64,000 nt of DNA from BJHL01 sp040378885 (GCA_046316615.1 JBKDAN010000053.1:1-64000), one strand, 5' to 3'. Counted from the first letter of the stretch, positions 1-9,016 are shown. Notes: a model not told the origin generated them from the letters alone. Made by a program: numbers and translations.

Positions 1-2
1 TG

Positions 3-794
3 GGCATCACCGCATGCGTGGGCGGTTGCGTCGTTGGCAGCAATGGCGTCGCCATGGGCTTCGTGGGTGATCGTGTCAAGCACTCGGTCACGGGCGAGAT
101 CGAACACGTCGCTGGCAAGCCGCTGCGCGTGGAAACTGGCAACGGCCGCATTGAAGTCGTGAAGTCGGGCGACAAGCAGGTGCGTGTCTCCGCTGAACTG
201 TCCGGTCGCGACAGGGCTCGGCTGGAAGCCGCGACGCTGCGTCTGGCCCGTGACAGCGACGGCCAACTGACCGTCAGCATCAACTGGCCCGACGGCAAGC
301 GCCGTATGTACGAAGGTGCATCGCTGCGCATCGAGATTCCCGACGCCACCGGGCTCCACCTCGAGACCGGCAACGGCGAAATTCGCGCAAGCGGCTTTGC
401 GGGCAAGCTCGTCGCCGACACCAGCAACGGCGAGATCTTCGTGAGCGATCACGACGGCCCTGTGCATGCCGATACGAGCAATGGTCCGATCACGCTGAAC
501 AACGTGGGCAATGTGGAAGCCGATACGAGCAACGGTGAAGTGAATGTCACGCTGCGCGACGACGCGACCGGCCCTGTCAAGCTCGACAGCAGCAACGGCG
601 CGCTCAAGTTGACGGTGGGTAAGGCCTTCAAGGGCGTCATCACCGCTGACACCAGCAACGGCAGCGTGAGCGCCACCTCGCAACGAGCCACCAAGGTCGA
701 AGTCAAAAGGTCCTCCGCACGAGTCGAGTTCGGCGAAGGCGACCCCAGTGTCATGGACACCAGCAACGGCTCGATTGAGATTCGCGAGCGTTGA
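3..794 (+). CDS. DUF4097-like beta-repeat protein, 5' end outside window
   Basis: The reading frame is open from the first bases, so the true start lies upstream. The visible N-terminus reads GITACVGGCVVGS, which fits the end of a lipoprotein signal with a lipobox Cys. The rest repeats the motif DTSNG (one copy DSSNG) about every 20-25 residues, alternating with short beta-prone segments. This is typical of DUF4097-type adhesin-like beta-solenoid domains (family knowledge). The role is unknown; an envelope protein is the best inference. It ends in SIEIRER and is followed by a purine-rich quasi-repeat and a hairpin terminator shared with the convergent gene. Confidence 0.7.
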   Translation, partial: GITACVGGCVVGSNGVAMGFVGDRVKHSVTGEIEHVAGKPLRVETGNGRIEVVKSGDKQVRVSAELSGRDRARLEAATLRLARDSDGQLTVSINWPDGKRRMYEGASLRIEIPDATGLHLETGNGEIRASGFAGKLVADTSNGEIFVSDHDGPVHADTSNGPITLNNVGNVEADTSNGEVNVTLRDDATGPVKLDSSNGALKLTVGKAFKGVITADTSNGSVSATSQRATKVEVKRSSARVEFGEGDPSVMDTSNGSIEIRER

Positions 795-801
795 AGGTGG
801 A

Positions 802-892
802 GAGAGCGGAGAGCGGAGAGCGGAGAACAGAGAGCAGCAGGCGCATTCTCCATCCGTTCACCGCTCTCCGTTCTCTGCTCTCCGTTCTCCGT
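802..892. repeat. Quasi-repeat hairpin after a stop codon
   Basis: The left arm repeats the word gagagcg three times and then varies (gagaac, agagagc). The right arm at 860-892 is its near complement. The segments 821-837 and 875-891 pair over 17 positions with one mismatch. It lies 8 bases after the stop of the preceding gene and before a separate terminator. It codes for nothing convincing. Similar elements with different words occur elsewhere in the window. Confidence 0.7.
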
Positions 893-907
893 CCCCCTCC
901 CCCCAAC

Positions 908-938
908 GAAAAAAGCCCCGGCAGTGCCGGGGCCTTTT
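908..938. terminator. Bidirectional intrinsic terminator
   Basis: A perfect 8-bp stem (915-922 with 926-933, gccccggc/gccggggc, loop agt) has an A-run on its left (908-914) and TTTT on its right (935-938). It can stop transcription from both convergent neighbours. Confidence 0.85.
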
Positions 939-959
939 CATGCAAACATACTGACCGAC

Positions 960-2075
960 TTAGGCGCGACGACGACGAGCCGCGAGCAGGCCGCCCAGGC
1001 CCAGCAGAGCCGCGGAAGCGGGGCTGGGAACGATGGCGAAGCCGCGAGCGTGTTCGCCGGCGTAGAGCACCTGATAGCCCGAGCCATCCAGGTTGATCTG
1101 CGAGATCTTCGCGTTCGCGATGGTGGTGAAGCCGCCGCGTTCCGCGATGATGAGCTTGTTGGTGTACGGGTTGAACTCCACCGACTCAGGAGCCGCCAGA
1201 CCGGTGATGATCGTCTGCAGCGAGACGAACTGGCCAGCGGCGTTCATAGTGATCTGGTTGATCACACCGGCTTCGAGATCGGCGACGAAGAACGAGTTCG
1301 TGCCCGGAACGGCGGTGATGCCGCGGGTGTTGAAGAAGCTCGAAGTGGCGCCCGTGAAGGTGTTCGAGAAGTCAACGACCGGAGCGCTGGTGTCCAGCGA
1401 GTAATCGTTCGTGCCCGCGTTGTAGCGCAGACGCCAGACCGTTGACGCGGCTTGGTCAAACCCGAAGACCGGCGTGGGGTTCACAGCCAGGCCGCCGTTC
1501 ACGTTCGTCACCAGGAAGTCGCGCGAGCCCGGACGGGGATCGGGAACCAGATCGAAGCTCGAGTCAAAGGTCGGGCGAGTCGCCGGAATCGGGAACGGCT
1601 CTTGGTAGAACTGACGGGTCGTGCCGCCAAGGCTCACGCCGAAGATGCCGTCGTTGGTCGCGCCAGTCACGGGCGAGCCGGGGTTGCTGTTAACGATGAA
1701 CTCGTTCGTGTCACGGCTCCACTCCAAACCCAGCGGGTTCTGCAAGGGGTTGCCCTGCGTCAGCTGGCTGCCAGTCGCCGCGCCGCTGAAGATGTTGCTG
1801 ATGCGGACGATGCCCGCGTCCGTCGTATTCGGGAACGGGAAGCGGCCGTCAGCCACGTAGTAGTTGCCATCCGGAGCCTGGCGAATGCCGGCGTAGCGGG
1901 TGGCCGAGTTGCTCGAGAGGAACAGCGTCGTCGCCGGGCCCGGAGCAGCGCCCGAGATCAGCTTGATGCCGTTCGCCGTCTCACTCGTAAAGACGATGTC
2001 GCCGTTGTTGGGCGTCACCTGAGCCGCAGCCACCGCGGCAAATCCAGCCAAAGCAGTCAGAATCGCAATCTTCAT
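960..2075 (-). CDS. Secreted beta-propeller-like protein with PEP-CTERM-like tail
   Basis: The 371-residue protein begins with a signal peptide (MKIAILTALAGFAAVAAAQ). Its body has recurring blocks of the kind (A/G)IRQAPDGNYYVAD, GLEWSRDTNEFIV and ESVEFNPYTNKLIIAERGG, resembling NHL/SMP-30-type propeller blades. The last 25 residues are a sorting tail: VPSPA, a hydrophobic stretch, then RRRR. In Planctomycetota such tails mark surface-exported proteins. A strong AAGGAG ribosome site lies 7 bases before the ATG. The gene stands alone, convergent with the DUF4097 gene. The substrate is unknown. Confidence 0.75.
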   Translation of the reverse strand: MKIAILTALAGFAAVAAAQVTPNNGDIVFTSETANGIKLISGAAPGPATTLFLSSNSATRYAGIRQAPDGNYYVADGRFPFPNTTDAGIVRISNIFSGAATGSQLTQGNPLQNPLGLEWSRDTNEFIVNSNPGSPVTGATNDGIFGVSLGGTTRQFYQEPFPIPATRPTFDSSFDLVPDPRPGSRDFLVTNVNGGLAVNPTPVFGFDQAASTVWRLRYNAGTNDYSLDTSAPVVDFSNTFTGATSSFFNTRGITAVPGTNSFFVADLEAGVINQITMNAAGQFVSLQTIITGLAAPESVEFNPYTNKLIIAERGGFTTIANAKISQINLDGSGYQVLYAGEHARGFAIVPSPASAALLGLGGLLAARRRRA

Positions 2076-2428
2076 TTCTCGTCTCCTTCAAGAACAGGGT
2101 TTCGCAAACCTCATCCACAGTCTACCCGCACCCGGGCAATCGTCCAAGAACGATTTTCACCAATTCAGGCAATCTTTGCATAGCCAACCGTCGCGTTGAC
2201 CTACCACGCATGTCCGATACGCGAACGAGTCTTGCAGATCCGCGGTTGCAAACTTGCCTGACTTTCACTTGGCTCGCACAGCAGCGCCGCACAAATCGCG
2301 CCGCACGTGAACCACATATTCGTAGTCTGTTCGCAAACGGCGGGCCAACAACCTACCGCCGACCGAAGAGCAGACCATCCAGCGGGTGGGTCGCAACCTC
2401 ATCCATGCGTCATCGCGTGCAACTCGCG
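2076..2428. other. Intergenic region without recognised gene
   Basis: This 353-base stretch separates the 3' end of the anti-sigma gene from the start of the beta-propeller gene. The small open frames in it have no ribosome site or recognisable product. It must hold the promoter of the beta-propeller gene and the 3' end of the sigma/anti-sigma transcript, but no clear promoter or terminator was identified. Confidence 0.5.
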
Positions 2429-2761
2429 TCACGAATTGCGTGATTCTGACGACTTTTTCTTGCTGCCGCAGCAACCAGATGCACTCGATTGTGTGGTGCT
2501 TTCCCCAGATTTATCTGCTTGCATAGCGCTGCAAACTGCCTTGATCAGATCATCTGGCACAGGCAGCTCGGGTTTACCCGGGCAGCAACACTTCTTGCTG
2601 AGCTTGATCGTCAGCGCGAATTGCTTCATGTATTCCGCGCAGGGCGGACACGCTGTGAGATGAGCCTCAAACGCCAACCGGCGCGGCTCGGACATCTGTC
2701 CGTCGACAAAGTCCGACAGAAACTCGCAGATCTCTTGACAGGATGGACCAGGGCACTTCAC
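2429..2761 (-). CDS. Anti-sigma factor, zinc-finger (zf-HC2) type, Cys-rich
   Basis: This 110-residue protein has the anti-sigma zinc-finger signature near its N-terminus: an early Cys pair (CPGPSCQEICEF), then EAHLTACPPC, giving the H-x3-C-x2-C ligand set. Family members bind and inhibit the ECF sigma factor encoded next to them. The start overlaps the sigma stop by 4 bases (ATGA), so the two are translationally coupled. There is no membrane segment, so it is probably a soluble sensor. The C-terminal half carries two unusual Cys clusters (KKCCCPGK and SGCCGSKKK), which could sense metal or redox state (inference). Confidence 0.8.
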   Translation of the reverse strand: MKCPGPSCQEICEFLSDFVDGQMSEPRRLAFEAHLTACPPCAEYMKQFALTIKLSKKCCCPGKPELPVPDDLIKAVCSAMQADKSGESTTQSSASGCCGSKKKSSESRNS

Positions 2762-3462
2762 TCCGCAGCCTCCTGCGATGTGACGCCGCGAACGACCATG
2801 TCCAGCTTCGCACGCAGCGCCTGTCGGGCGCGGTGCAGGCGGGTCTTCACTGCGCTCTCAGAAATCCCCAGCACAACCGCGGTCTCCGCGGTATCCAGAT
2901 CTTCCACGTCGCGCAGCATCAGCACCGCGCGATACTCCTCAGGCAGAGCCTCAATCTCTTCACGCACGCGCCGACGCAGCGATTCATCCGGCGTCTCATC
3001 CTCGCCCGATTCGCCGCGCCGCCAGCTCTGAATCGGCAATTCCATGTGCCCGTCGTTGTCGTACTTGGGCAGCAGCGTCTCGATGCTCACGCTGGGCTTG
3101 CGCCGCCGCGTGCGCAGCTTCATCAGGCACGCGTTGATCACGATGCGATGCATCCACGTGCTGAACTTGCTCTTGCCGTCGAAGTTGCGAATGTTGCGGA
3201 ACGCCTGCAGAAACGCGTCCTGCACCGCTTCCCGCGCATCATCTTCATTGCCCAGCATGCGTACAGCGGTCGCGAGGAGCCGCGGGCCCAGTTCGCGCAT
3301 CACGCGCTCATACGCCTTGCCGTCGCCCGCTTTCAGTTGCAACACCAGCGCGGCGTCGCCAAAGTCACTACCCGGCTCAATCGCTTCAATCACCTCAGGG
3401 CTTGATGCGAGGTTGGCCGTCACCCGGGATGGAAAGTCATCCGAAGCAGTCACGCGGGTCAT
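2758..3462 (-). CDS. ECF-family RNA polymerase sigma factor
   Basis: The gene encodes 234 residues from the chosen ATG (MTRVTASDD). Sigma region 2 is clear (DAREAVQDAFLQAFRNIRNF, then FSTWMHRIVINACLMKLR). Region 4 is clear (LPEEYRAVLMLRDVEDLDTAETAVVLGISESAVKTRLHRAR). Such factors direct RNA polymerase to a small stress or envelope regulon. The frame stays open up to 3654, but that extension overlaps the start of the divergent cyclophilin gene, so the internal ATG is preferred. No strong ribosome site precedes it. It forms an operon with the downstream anti-sigma gene. Confidence 0.88.
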   Translation of the reverse strand: MTRVTASDDFPSRVTANLASSPEVIEAIEPGSDFGDAALVLQLKAGDGKAYERVMRELGPRLLATAVRMLGNEDDAREAVQDAFLQAFRNIRNFDGKSKFSTWMHRIVINACLMKLRTRRRKPSVSIETLLPKYDNDGHMELPIQSWRRGESGEDETPDESLRRRVREEIEALPEEYRAVLMLRDVEDLDTAETAVVLGISESAVKTRLHRARQALRAKLDMVVRGVTSQEAAE

Positions 3463-3652
3463 ACTAGCCGCGATTCGGGATGGTTCGGTCGCAAGATTCC
3501 GACCCGGTCGTGAAAAACCTGGAGTTCGTGAAGAATTCACTTGTGCACCATCCACCTTGCTCCCCCTCATCCGGCCCCGAATCACGTTGGTGACCGCCGC
3601 TGTCATGCAGCGCAATCCCTCGCACGCGGAAGATGGGCAGTAAACTCGTGCC

Positions 3653-4861
3653 ATGGTTCACTTGATGCCAGCCGAGCCGGGTGGTTGCGTGCCCTCGACA
3701 CGCCAAACGCGCCTCCTCCCCTTCTTTGCCCTCCTTGCGGGGGTCGCTGGCTTGGCACCTAACTCCCTCGCCCAGCTCGTCCCCGACCGCCTCTATTACG
3801 GCATCAACCGCACCATCCCCATGACAGTCACGGTGCCGGCTCCCGCTCCCAAGCCCGCCGGCACACCGGCTGAAGTAACATCCCACGCCCATCCCGACCG
3901 GGCTGATGCCGACCAAGCTGACCAAGCCGACGCTGCGCCGCCGGTTGCCCCCGCCCCCACCACCCTCGATGTCCGCATCGACCTCTTCGACCCGCGCGAC
4001 GAGAACGCCGGCCCCGTCGCCTCCGCGCCCGTCATCGCGGGCCCGGTCGATCTCGCCGCACTCTTTCCCATCCTCTGGACGAGCCCGCGCCCGTCTCTTC
4101 GCTACGCGCAGCTCGTCGTCGCAGGCGTCGAAGTCGGCCCGCCAGTCATCCTGCAACCACTTCTTGAGCCGCCATCCGCCGTGCTGCTCAATCCACGCAC
4201 CCGCGCCGTCTACTTCAACGATCCTGAGCGCGATTCCCCAAACTTCAACGCCAGCGAAGGCATCCTGCGGTGGGTCTCCGAACCGCCCGCATACTCGGGC
4301 ATTCGCGCGTATGTCGATCAACACGTGCGCTTCATCACGAGCGCCGGTGACATCGAGTTCCGTCTCCTGCCGCAGTACGCCCCCAACACCGTCTTCAACT
4401 TCCGCCACCTCATCGCGGGCGGCTTCTACACCGACATCCCCGTACACCGCATCGTCAACAAACTCCCAACCGACGGCCAGCCCTTCGTCTTTCAGTTTGG
4501 CGATCCCACAGGAACCGGCGCGGGCGGCCCGGGCTACACCATCCCGCTCGAACCCAGCACATTGCCCCACGACTTCGGCGTCCTCAGCATGGCCCGTGAA
4601 AGCGAACCCGACACCGGCGGCTCGCAAGTCTTCGTCGCCCTCTCGCGCCAAGGCACCACCAGCCTTGACGGCAAGTACACCACGTTCGCCGAAGCCGTGA
4701 CCGGCGCCGACACCATCCTCGCCATCGCCAGAACGCCCGTGCTCAACATGCGACCCGTCAAGCCGCCCATGATCGAACGCGCCGAGCTGGTCGACGCCCC
4801 GTCCTACAGCAAGCGGCCGCGCCGCGTGACCCGCCCCGTCGACGAGCCATCCAGCCGCTGA
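3653..4861 (+). CDS. Secreted cyclophilin-type peptidyl-prolyl isomerase
   Basis: This 402-residue protein has an N-terminal signal (LLPFFALLAGVAGLAPNSLAQ), an unassigned region with an Ala/Asp/Pro-rich stretch near residues 60-110, and a C-terminal cyclophilin domain from about residue 225. The domain shows TSAGDIEFRLLPQYAPNTVFNF, HRIV, FQFGDPTGTGAGGPGY, GVLSMARE and GSQVFVALS, in the usual cyclophilin order. It should catalyse proline isomerisation in the periplasm during folding of exported proteins. The canonical catalytic Arg of FHR is R in VHRIV. The start is uncertain: ATG at 3653 or 3665. Confidence 0.82.
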   Translation: MVHLMPAEPGGCVPSTRQTRLLPFFALLAGVAGLAPNSLAQLVPDRLYYGINRTIPMTVTVPAPAPKPAGTPAEVTSHAHPDRADADQADQADAAPPVAPAPTTLDVRIDLFDPRDENAGPVASAPVIAGPVDLAALFPILWTSPRPSLRYAQLVVAGVEVGPPVILQPLLEPPSAVLLNPRTRAVYFNDPERDSPNFNASEGILRWVSEPPAYSGIRAYVDQHVRFITSAGDIEFRLLPQYAPNTVFNFRHLIAGGFYTDIPVHRIVNKLPTDGQPFVFQFGDPTGTGAGGPGYTIPLEPSTLPHDFGVLSMARESEPDTGGSQVFVALSRQGTTSLDGKYTTFAEAVTGADTILAIARTPVLNMRPVKPPMIERAELVDAPSYSKRPRRVTRPVDEPSSR

Positions 4862-4927
4862 CATACGCACAGTTCCCTGACAACGCGCCGCACACGCATT
4901 GTTGCCGCGGCCGATATATACATTTCA

Positions 4928-4958
4928 CGTATGTTTTCCGCCCGTTCCGGAACATACG
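4928..4958. promoter_or_regulatory. Palindromic operator candidate upstream of toxin-antitoxin-like pair
   Basis: CGTATGTT at 4928-4935 and its exact complement AACATACG at 4951-4958 form an inverted repeat about 23 bases apart centre to centre. Related CGTAT boxes recur at 4970-4976 and 5034-5041, and the stretch is locally AT-rich. Antitoxins with an HTH domain usually repress their own operon through such sites. The link to the pair starting at 5127 is inference. Confidence 0.45.
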
Positions 4959-5126
4959 CCTTGATTTCCCGTATATTTTGCCGAGAATCACTCTGTCTCG
5001 CCGTGCGGCACCCCAGCCGAGAATATTCTCCATGCGTATATCCCCCCGCCAACCCGGCTCCCCGATACGCTCGCGCGACACGCGAGCGCATCACCTTGGG
5101 CCGCGACTGTCACGGGGGTTGCCCAC

Positions 5127-5498
5127 ATGGCCAAACACGCGCGACCATTCTTTGCCTGGCTTGAGCGCCAGCCCGCAACCTCCAAGCGCCTCTTCGCGCA
5201 CGATGTGCAACTCGCTTCGCGCGATGCCAAACGCAGCCCCACGCGCCACGACATGGCCGCTGCTGACTGGTGGGCCGCGAGCGATCGCACCCTGCCCCAG
5301 CGCGAAGCGTTCGCGGATCTTCTCCTCTCGCTCGATGCCGATCCGTTCCTGGGCGAGCGCCAACCGCAGATCGACAAAGGCTGCCGCGCCATCGGCTTCG
5401 CCAGCGGCCCTGAGCGCTTTGGCGTCATCTATCAGGTCGTCCCAGCCAAGAACGCGATCCGCATCATCTCCGTTACGTCTATCACGCAGATCGCGTGA
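5127..5498 (+). CDS. Putative RelE/ParE-like toxin or RelE-like protein
   Basis: The 123-residue protein ends with RFGVIYQVVPAKNAIRIISVTSI, which resembles the C-terminal beta strands of RelE/ParE-superfamily toxins. The N-terminal half is not recognisable. It lies 21 bases before an HTH protein, the toxin-first order seen in HigBA-like modules. Members of this superfamily cleave mRNA or poison gyrase; which applies here cannot be told. The assignment rests mainly on context. A GGGGG ribosome site lies before the ATG. Confidence 0.5.
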   Translation: MAKHARPFFAWLERQPATSKRLFAHDVQLASRDAKRSPTRHDMAAADWWAASDRTLPQREAFADLLLSLDADPFLGERQPQIDKGCRAIGFASGPERFGVIYQVVPAKNAIRIISVTSITQIA

Positions 5499-5519
5499 AT
5501 CTTCAGAAGGCGGTGTCTC

Positions 5520-5942
5520 ATGAGTGCCATGCATCGATACGCGACCGTGCAGCACGAGGGTGTCGTTACCCACTACCTCGTTCCGTCCGCGGAGCTCGAA
5601 CGTCTGCTCAGCGCATCGCGCGACAAGCCCGCCGCCACCTTCGCCTGGTCGCCCGACGCCAAGCAGTCTGACTTTGCGCGCGACGTGCTGACAGACCGCA
5701 AGACCCGCTGGGAGTCCGCCGACCAGTTGATGCTCGAACTCGTCAGCGAAGGCCTGCGCGAAATGCGCGAGCGCCACAACATGACCCAGCAGCAACTGGC
5801 CGAAGCCATCGAAGTCACTCAGCCTCATGTCTCACGCATGGAGCAGGAGCTCGACGGCGTGCCACTCCGCCTGCTGCGCCGCATCGCGCAAGTCTTCAGC
5901 GAGCGCACGCAGCCGCAACGCAAAACCAAACGCCGCGCCTGA
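5520..5942 (+). CDS. XRE-family HTH protein, probable antitoxin
   Basis: Residues about 75-125 form a clear Cro/C1-type helix-turn-helix (REMRERHNMTQQQLAEAIEV, then TQPHVSRMEQELDG, then LRRIAQVF). The N-terminal 70 residues are of unknown fold and could bind the upstream partner. It follows the RelE-like gene in an operon, so it is probably the antitoxin and autorepressor. The basic tail (RKTKRRA) is unusual. The start is ATG 5520 or 5529. Confidence 0.75.
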   Translation: MSAMHRYATVQHEGVVTHYLVPSAELERLLSASRDKPAATFAWSPDAKQSDFARDVLTDRKTRWESADQLMLELVSEGLREMRERHNMTQQQLAEAIEVTQPHVSRMEQELDGVPLRLLRRIAQVFSERTQPQRKTKRRA

Positions 5943-5965
5943 AAACTCGCGTCACGCTGCCCCGC

Positions 5966-7705
5966 TCATCGCTGCGGCTCATCGAGCTGGCCCGGCACCT
6001 CTTCCGTCGGGTCAGCGTCGTTGATGTTCACCTGCGGCGTGCGATCAAGATCCACCTTCGCCGCGCCCAGCAGCGTGCCCGTCGCCACCGCCAGATCAAT
6101 CTGCGCGATCTGGTAATCCGCCAGCGCGCTGACTTCCGCCAACTGCGCCTCGGCAACCACCGTCGCTTGATCCAGCACTTCCGTGGTCGTCACGCGACCC
6201 AGATCAAACTGCCGCTGCTCGCTGTCGAGCGCGGTCGCCGCCGCCAGCGCCGCCTGCCGCGCCGCCAGAATGCGTTGCCAGTTGGTGCTCATGCTGTCAA
6301 TCGCCGTCAGCACTTCCACGCGGACCGTCTGCTCGCGTGCATCCTTGTTCGCGATGCGCTGTACCCGCGTGAGCAGCGCACGCCGCAGTCTCGCACGCGC
6401 TTCTTCATTGTCCAGCGGCGCACTCACAGTCGCGCCCACGCTCCACGTGCGGCTCTGCTGGTCAAACATGCTGTCCACCGCGCTGCCAAGGTGCTGATCC
6501 AACCCGCTGAAGCCGTAGCTCGCCAGAAAGCGCACATCAGGCAGCGTGCCGTCACGCTCCAGCAGCACGCGGGCCGCATCCGCCGCCAATTGCACTTCCA
6601 CCTCCAAGAGCTCGGCGCGGTTCGCGATCGCCTGCTGCTGCAACTGCGCGGGATCAAACAAGTACTCAACCGGATCAGGCGGCGAGTCGGGCACCACCAG
6701 CGTGCCCGAATCAATGGGCAGATCAGGCTTGTTGATGATGCGCTTGAGCTCGCGCTGCCGCGTCAGCACATCATTCTGCGCCAGCAACATGCCTTCCAGC
6801 CGCTGCGCCACGCCCGACAGCGCACGATCCACTTCCACCTGAGGCGAAAGCCCTTCGTTGAATCGCCGCCGCGCCTTCTCAAGCTGCGTCTGCGCCAACT
6901 CAAACTGCTGCACGCGCACATCCAGCGCGGTCCGCGCCGCATACAGCCGCCAGTACGCGCGGTCCACATCCGCCAACTGCCGAATGAGTTCCAGCTTCGT
7001 GCGCAGCTCCGCCGACTGCACGTTGTACCCCGCGATCCGCAGCGCGGCCATGTTCACACGTCGCCCCGCACCGCGCAGCAACGGTTGACTGATGCTGACC
7101 GATGGCCCCAGCGACAGAAACTGCGGCTGCTGCGCGAACTCGCTCTCCAGCTCCGTCCGCTCAAACCGCAGCGGCACCACATCAATCGTCGTGCCCGTGC
7201 GCGAAGGAATGCGAATGCCCGGCTCCAGACTCAGCCGCTTGGTGCCCTCGCTGCTCACACGACTGCCCGTTGATTGCCGACTGTCGGTGTACCGCGCATC
7301 CAGCGTGAACAGGCTGTTGAACTTGTTGTCTTCCTCCGTCACCGTCTCGCGTGCAATCGCCGGATCGATGATCGCCACTTTCAGATCAAGGTTGTTCTCA
7401 ATGGCGCTGCGTCGGCACTCTTCAATCGAAAGATCAATACGCTCGCGCGCGACAAACGCGTTGCGGTTCGCCGTCACGGCGTCAATCACCGTCTGGCGAT
7501 CATTCAAGTCCACAGCCGGCGCCGCGTGCGGCGCAAAGTTCGCGGCGGGAATCTCCCGCAGCCGCGAAAGCGCAAGCGACTTGGCGTAGTCCTCGTCACG
7601 AGGCAGAAACGGATCGCGCAGCACCGCACAACCCGAAGCCAGCACCAGACACAGCGGCGCACAGATGCCCAGACACGTTGCGGTGACAAGAGAAGAACTA
7701 CGCAT
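5966..7705 (-). CDS. TolC-family outer membrane efflux lipoprotein
   Basis: From the ATG at 7705, preceded by GGAAAGGA, the protein has 579 residues and a lipoprotein signal ending LVLASGC (Cys26). Two halves show the TolC pattern of long helices with repeated ALRIAGYNVQSAELRTKLELIRQLADVDRAYW-like blocks followed by ARRRFNEGLSPQVEVDRA. TolC trimers form the outer-membrane duct of tripartite pumps. It is the last gene of an operon with an adaptor, an ABC ATPase and a permease, so the complete pump is encoded here. A quasi-repeat lies just upstream, between it and the permease stop. Confidence 0.88.
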   Translation of the reverse strand: MRSSSLVTATCLGICAPLCLVLASGCAVLRDPFLPRDEDYAKSLALSRLREIPAANFAPHAAPAVDLNDRQTVIDAVTANRNAFVARERIDLSIEECRRSAIENNLDLKVAIIDPAIARETVTEEDNKFNSLFTLDARYTDSRQSTGSRVSSEGTKRLSLEPGIRIPSRTGTTIDVVPLRFERTELESEFAQQPQFLSLGPSVSISQPLLRGAGRRVNMAALRIAGYNVQSAELRTKLELIRQLADVDRAYWRLYAARTALDVRVQQFELAQTQLEKARRRFNEGLSPQVEVDRALSGVAQRLEGMLLAQNDVLTRQRELKRIINKPDLPIDSGTLVVPDSPPDPVEYLFDPAQLQQQAIANRAELLEVEVQLAADAARVLLERDGTLPDVRFLASYGFSGLDQHLGSAVDSMFDQQSRTWSVGATVSAPLDNEEARARLRRALLTRVQRIANKDAREQTVRVEVLTAIDSMSTNWQRILAARQAALAAATALDSEQRQFDLGRVTTTEVLDQATVVAEAQLAEVSALADYQIAQIDLAVATGTLLGAAKVDLDRTPQVNINDADPTEEVPGQLDEPQR

Positions 7706-7738
7706 ACATCCTTTCCACAACAGACCCGCCGACTTTAT

Positions 7739-7767
7739 CACTTCGTGCCCACGTGCCTGCGTGCCTT
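7739..7767 (-). repeat. Quasi-repeat after the efflux permease stop
   Basis: On the minus strand the word ggcacg recurs at short intervals and ends in gaagtg, 7 bases after the permease stop. The same beginning (aaggcacg) and end (ggcacgaagtg) occur at 48243-48263 after another ABC permease. Confidence 0.6.
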
Positions 7768-7774
7768 CTTCTGC

Positions 7775-9016
7775 CTACTCATGCCGCAGCGCTTCAATCG
7801 GGTCGAGACTCGCCGCTTTGATCGCAGGTCCCATGCCAAACACGATGCCCGTGAACGCCGAGAACGCCACCGACAGCACGATGCTCCACGCCGGTATCTC
7901 ACTCTTGCTCACGGGCGAATCCGGCACGAGCTTCAGCAGCATGATGACCCCGCCGCCCACCACGATACCGATGGCGCAGCCCACCAGACACAGCACCACC
8001 GCCTCAACAAGAAACTGAAGCATGATGACCGCCGGCTGCGCGCCTACTGCCTTGCGCAGACCGATCTCGTGTGTGCGCTCGCTCACACTCACCAGCATGA
8101 TGTTCATGATGCCGATGCCGCCCACGACGAGGCTGATACCCACCAGCCCCGCCAGCCCCGCGCTGAAGACCGCCGCGATCTTGTTGAACTCGCCGATGAC
8201 CTGGTCAATCGCCTCCACGCCAAACGTGTTGGGCTCTCCAGGTCCAAGCCCGCGCACGCGGCGCATATAGAACCGCACTTCCGCCTTCACATCCTCAACA
8301 TACTCCGCGCCGCGCGTCTGACCGATGATGTACATCCCCGGCTCAGGCCGCATCAGTTCGCCCGTCGAGAACGGGATCAGCAGTTCCAGTTGCGTCTCGT
8401 TGCGTCGCCCGAACATCGGGCTGGGCGCGCGCGTCTCGACGACGCCGATGATGGTGAACCGCCGCCCATCCAGCAGAATGATCGTCCCCGTCGGGTCCGC
8501 TGGCAGACCCAGTTCCTGCACACCCTTGTCATTGATCAGACACACCTGGGCTTTCTCTTCTTCATCAATGCTCTTGAAGGGCCGCCCCACCGTCACGAAT
8601 CGCTGCTCGATCTCGTGCCAGTCGGGGCTGATGCCCTCGACCTTCACGAAGTCGCGCAACTGATCACCGACCTGCACGCGCGCCTGCATGCTCATGATCG
8701 GGCTGATCCGCTTCAGACTCGGGCAGTTGTCAATCAGTCCCCGCGCCTGATCCGGCGTGATGCGCACCTGCCGCCAGGTGTATCGCTCCGGCTGGTCATC
8801 AGGCCAATCCGGGAAGATCCACACCTTGTTAGCACCGAAGCTCGCGAACTGATCAAGCATGAACTGCTTGAGCCCCACCGCCACGCTGCTGACGATGATG
8901 ACGCTCGCCACCGCGATGATGATGCCCAGCGTCGTGAGCATGCTGCGGATCTTGTTCGTCCAGATCTGCGACAGGGCGGTGCCCACTGTCAGCACGGGAA
9001 TGCGCAGCCATGTCAT
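7775..9016 (-). CDS. MacB-like ABC transporter permease
   Basis: The 413-residue protein has one N-terminal membrane helix (about residues 28-50), a large periplasmic domain, and three C-terminal helices with the FtsX-type signature SERTHEIGLRKAVGAQ. This is the architecture of MacB/LolE-type mechanotransmitters, which drive export across the outer membrane through TolC instead of moving substrate through the inner membrane. Its start overlaps the stop of the ATPase gene by 4 bases. The ATPase is a separate protein here, whereas MacB of enterobacteria is fused. Confidence 0.9.
   Translation of the reverse strand: MTWLRIPVLTVGTALSQIWTNKIRSMLTTLGIIIAVASVIIVSSVAVGLKQFMLDQFASFGANKVWIFPDWPDDQPERYTWRQVRITPDQARGLIDNCPSLKRISPIMSMQARVQVGDQLRDFVKVEGISPDWHEIEQRFVTVGRPFKSIDEEEKAQVCLINDKGVQELGLPADPTGTIILLDGRRFTIIGVVETRAPSPMFGRRNETQLELLIPFSTGELMRPEPGMYIIGQTRGAEYVEDVKAEVRFYMRRVRGLGPGEPNTFGVEAIDQVIGEFNKIAAVFSAGLAGLVGISLVVGGIGIMNIMLVSVSERTHEIGLRKAVGAQPAVIMLQFLVEAVVLCLVGCAIGIVVGGGVIMLLKLVPDSPVSKSEIPAWSIVLSVAFSAFTGIVFGMGPAIKAASLDPIEALRHE

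Noticed and set aside
3464..4870. Minus-strand frame opposite the cyclophilin gene
   Set aside because: Gly/Asp-rich, no recognisable fold, and it covers a confident gene.
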